Source of the DNA: UBA974 sp002292405
GTDB lineage: Bacteria; Bacteroidota; Bacteroidia; Flavobacteriales_D; Sanyastnellaceae
Assembly (NCBI GenBank): GCA_943842425.1
Contig: CALTBR010000003.1
Location: 744,001-808,000 of the forward strand
Direction of reading: 5' to 3'
DNA: 64,000 bases
This document shows positions 63,112 to 64,000 of this stretch, piece after piece; the stretch's first letter is position 1, and each line of letters opens with the position of its first letter. A model generated the notes under the pieces. That model made no database searches, was not told the origin of the DNA, and worked only from the letters and a program-made list of their open reading frames with translations. Position numbers and translations under genes: made by a program.

Positions 63112-63791
63112 TGAAATTTTATAACCTATTAATTGCGGGACTAGTATTGGTCGTTTCTGCTTGTTCAAATGAAGGAACAACTTCTAACGAAGACACAAAT
63201 ACAGAACCTAATAAGACTGAATTAAAATCTACAGTTGTTGGTGATTTGGGCATACCCGATGGCAAATACATTCTAACAAAGGAAAATCACACCATTTCAT
63301 GGGAAGCAACAAAGATTACCGGATCAACACACTCTGGCATCATTAACGCTGTAAATGGTAAATTCATGGTTGAAGATGGCTCTATAAACCGTGGGGTACT
63401 AAGCCTTGAAATGAATAGCTTTGAAGTAACTGACATCACAGGTGACGATAAAGCAAACTTTGAAGGCCACCTTAAATCAGAGGACTTCCTTGATATTGAA
63501 AAATTTCCAGTTGCACGACTAGTTATGAATGGATCGTCAATCGATGAAAATGGAACAATGAACCTTTCATGCTCATTCGACTTTCACGGTGAAGTTGTTG
63601 ATTACAGCGTGCCGTTTTCAGTGGAACAAATAAAGAGGAATGGTGGATTTGGTTACAAAATAAATGGCAAGTTTATCATTGACAGAACGAAGCACAATAT
63701 AACCTATGGATCAGGGTCAGTCTTTGACGATCTCGGAGATAGAGTTATAAATGATGATGTTAAGATCGGATTTGAATTTACTGCTTTATAG
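63111..63791 (+). CDS. YceI-family lipoprotein
   Basis: 226 residues. Type II signal peptide with lipobox VVSAC (C18), then an Asn/Thr/Glu-rich linker (about 19-42) and a YceI lipocalin-like domain (ITGSTHSGIINAVNGKF; FEGHLKSEDFLDIEKFPVARLVM; KFIIDRTKHNITYGSGSVFDDLGDRVINDDVKIGFEF). Relatives bind polyisoprenoids in a tunnel-like barrel. It is translationally coupled to hppA, and a terminator follows. It is a paralogue of the YceI part of the protein at 22.8 kb. Confidence 0.9.
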   Translation: MKFYNLLIAGLVLVVSACSNEGTTSNEDTNTEPNKTELKSTVVGDLGIPDGKYILTKENHTISWEATKITGSTHSGIINAVNGKFMVEDGSINRGVLSLEMNSFEVTDITGDDKANFEGHLKSEDFLDIEKFPVARLVMNGSSIDENGTMNLSCSFDFHGEVVDYSVPFSVEQIKRNGGFGYKINGKFIIDRTKHNITYGSGSVFDDLGDRVINDDVKIGFEFTAL

Positions 63792-63824
63792 TAAGAGTTC
63801 TGTTTTTGTCTAAATAAAACTAAC

Positions 63825-63856
63825 AAAAAAGCCACGCATATCGCGTGGCTTTTTTT
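63825..63856. terminator. bidirectional terminator after the YceI lipoprotein gene
   Basis: AAAAAAGCCACGC (63825-63837) and GCGTGGCTTTTTTT (63843-63856) form a 13-base-pair stem around a five-base loop. The A-run and T-run make it active in both directions, fitting convergent genes. Confidence 0.9.
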
Positions 63857-63893
63857 ATTGTCTAAAATAAATGAATGACGATAAAAAGAATAA

Positions 63894-64000
63894 CTATTTA
63901 TTTTCAAAAAGACCGTGAAGTTTTGCATTCTTAGACTCTATTATCTTTCCAAGATCTTCCTTATTAGCTTGGAAATCCATGTCATCAACATCGATAATAA
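63894..64000 (-). CDS. 3' end of an unidentified minus-strand gene
   Basis: The reverse strand is open from the right edge to a TAG at 63894-63896, giving 34-35 C-terminal residues, including DVDDMDFQANKEDLGKIIE and ending KLHGLFENK. Composition looks coding and the bidirectional terminator just beyond the stop supports a convergent gene. The family cannot be recognised from this fragment. Confidence 0.5.
   Translation of the reverse strand, partial: IIDVDDMDFQANKEDLGKIIESKNAKLHGLFENK

Noticed and set aside
63704..63928. 74-codon minus-strand frame
   Set aside because: It runs through the bidirectional terminator and the end of the YceI lipoprotein gene.

Overview
The window comes from a Bacteroidota chromosome, most likely a marine or aquatic member of the Flavobacteriales. 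The evidence is four large secreted proteins with type IX secretion (T9SS) tails, a PorE-like outer-membrane protein, a type III glutamine synthetase, DUF3127 and BFN-UVR proteins, few clear Shine-Dalgarno sequences, and promoters of the Bacteroidota form TTG-N17-23-TAnnTTTG. DNA is AT-rich overall. I see no rRNA, tRNA, CRISPR array, insertion sequence or prophage. The window is almost entirely chromosomal core genes with a few secreted or accessory genes between them.

Layout. 1-13.8 kb, minus strand: prfA (cut by the left edge), purM, a PorE-like OmpA protein, glnN with an elaborate promoter region, a 1157-residue T9SS protein with LamG and PNGase F-like parts, an aminotransferase, a GNAT, an Hsp15-like S4 protein and dnaX. 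13.9-22.3 kb, plus strand: rpsF-rpsR-rplI, uvrB, a small lipoprotein, a T9SS lysyl-endopeptidase-like protease, a glycosyltransferase, an ECF sigma factor and rsmG. 22.3-24.3 kb: an HxlR regulator divergent from a CDGSH-like/transmembrane/YceI protein, then an orphan response regulator. 24.4-32.8 kb, plus strand: a menaquinone operon, menI-menF-menD-menB-menA-menC/E (the last a fusion), followed by rdgB and accA. 32.9-42.2 kb: a TPR lipoprotein, an rRNA/tRNA methyltransferase, sppA, folK, a deoxynucleoside kinase, a Tat-exported GH109-like protein, sucD and mnmE. 42.2-43.3 kb: an AT-rich accessory patch with one SRPBCC gene and little else. 43.3-50.8 kb: trhO, an NTF2-like lipoprotein, a T9SS subtilase with an altered catalytic Asp, a T9SS type-B PKD protein and fabD. 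50.8-59.7 kb, mostly minus strand: MFS transporter, M16 peptidase, AtoE-like transporter, DUF3127, flavin reductase-like protein, purE, BFN-UVR, etfA and etfB. 59.8-64 kb: pdhB, hppA, a YceI lipoprotein, and the 3' end of an unidentified gene.

How the genes fit together. Respiratory menaquinone synthesis, ETF, the pyruvate dehydrogenase E1 beta subunit, succinyl-CoA synthetase and an ion-pumping pyrophosphatase point to an aerobic, respiring heterotroph. Secreted proteases, the PNGase F-like protein and the GH109-like protein point to use of proteins and glycans. Many neighbouring genes overlap as TAATG, TGATG or ATGA, so translational coupling is likely.

Most unusual items: the CDGSH-TM-YceI protein with its HxlR regulator and palindromic operator-like sites; three AAATTTAGGGG boxes at the glnN promoter; the MenC-MenE fusion; a protein made of exact 25-residue repeats that diverges by only 29 bases from an MFS gene; a DUF3127 protein with an SSB-like acidic tip; and a subtilase with Glu in place of the catalytic Asp. 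None of these was checked against a database.
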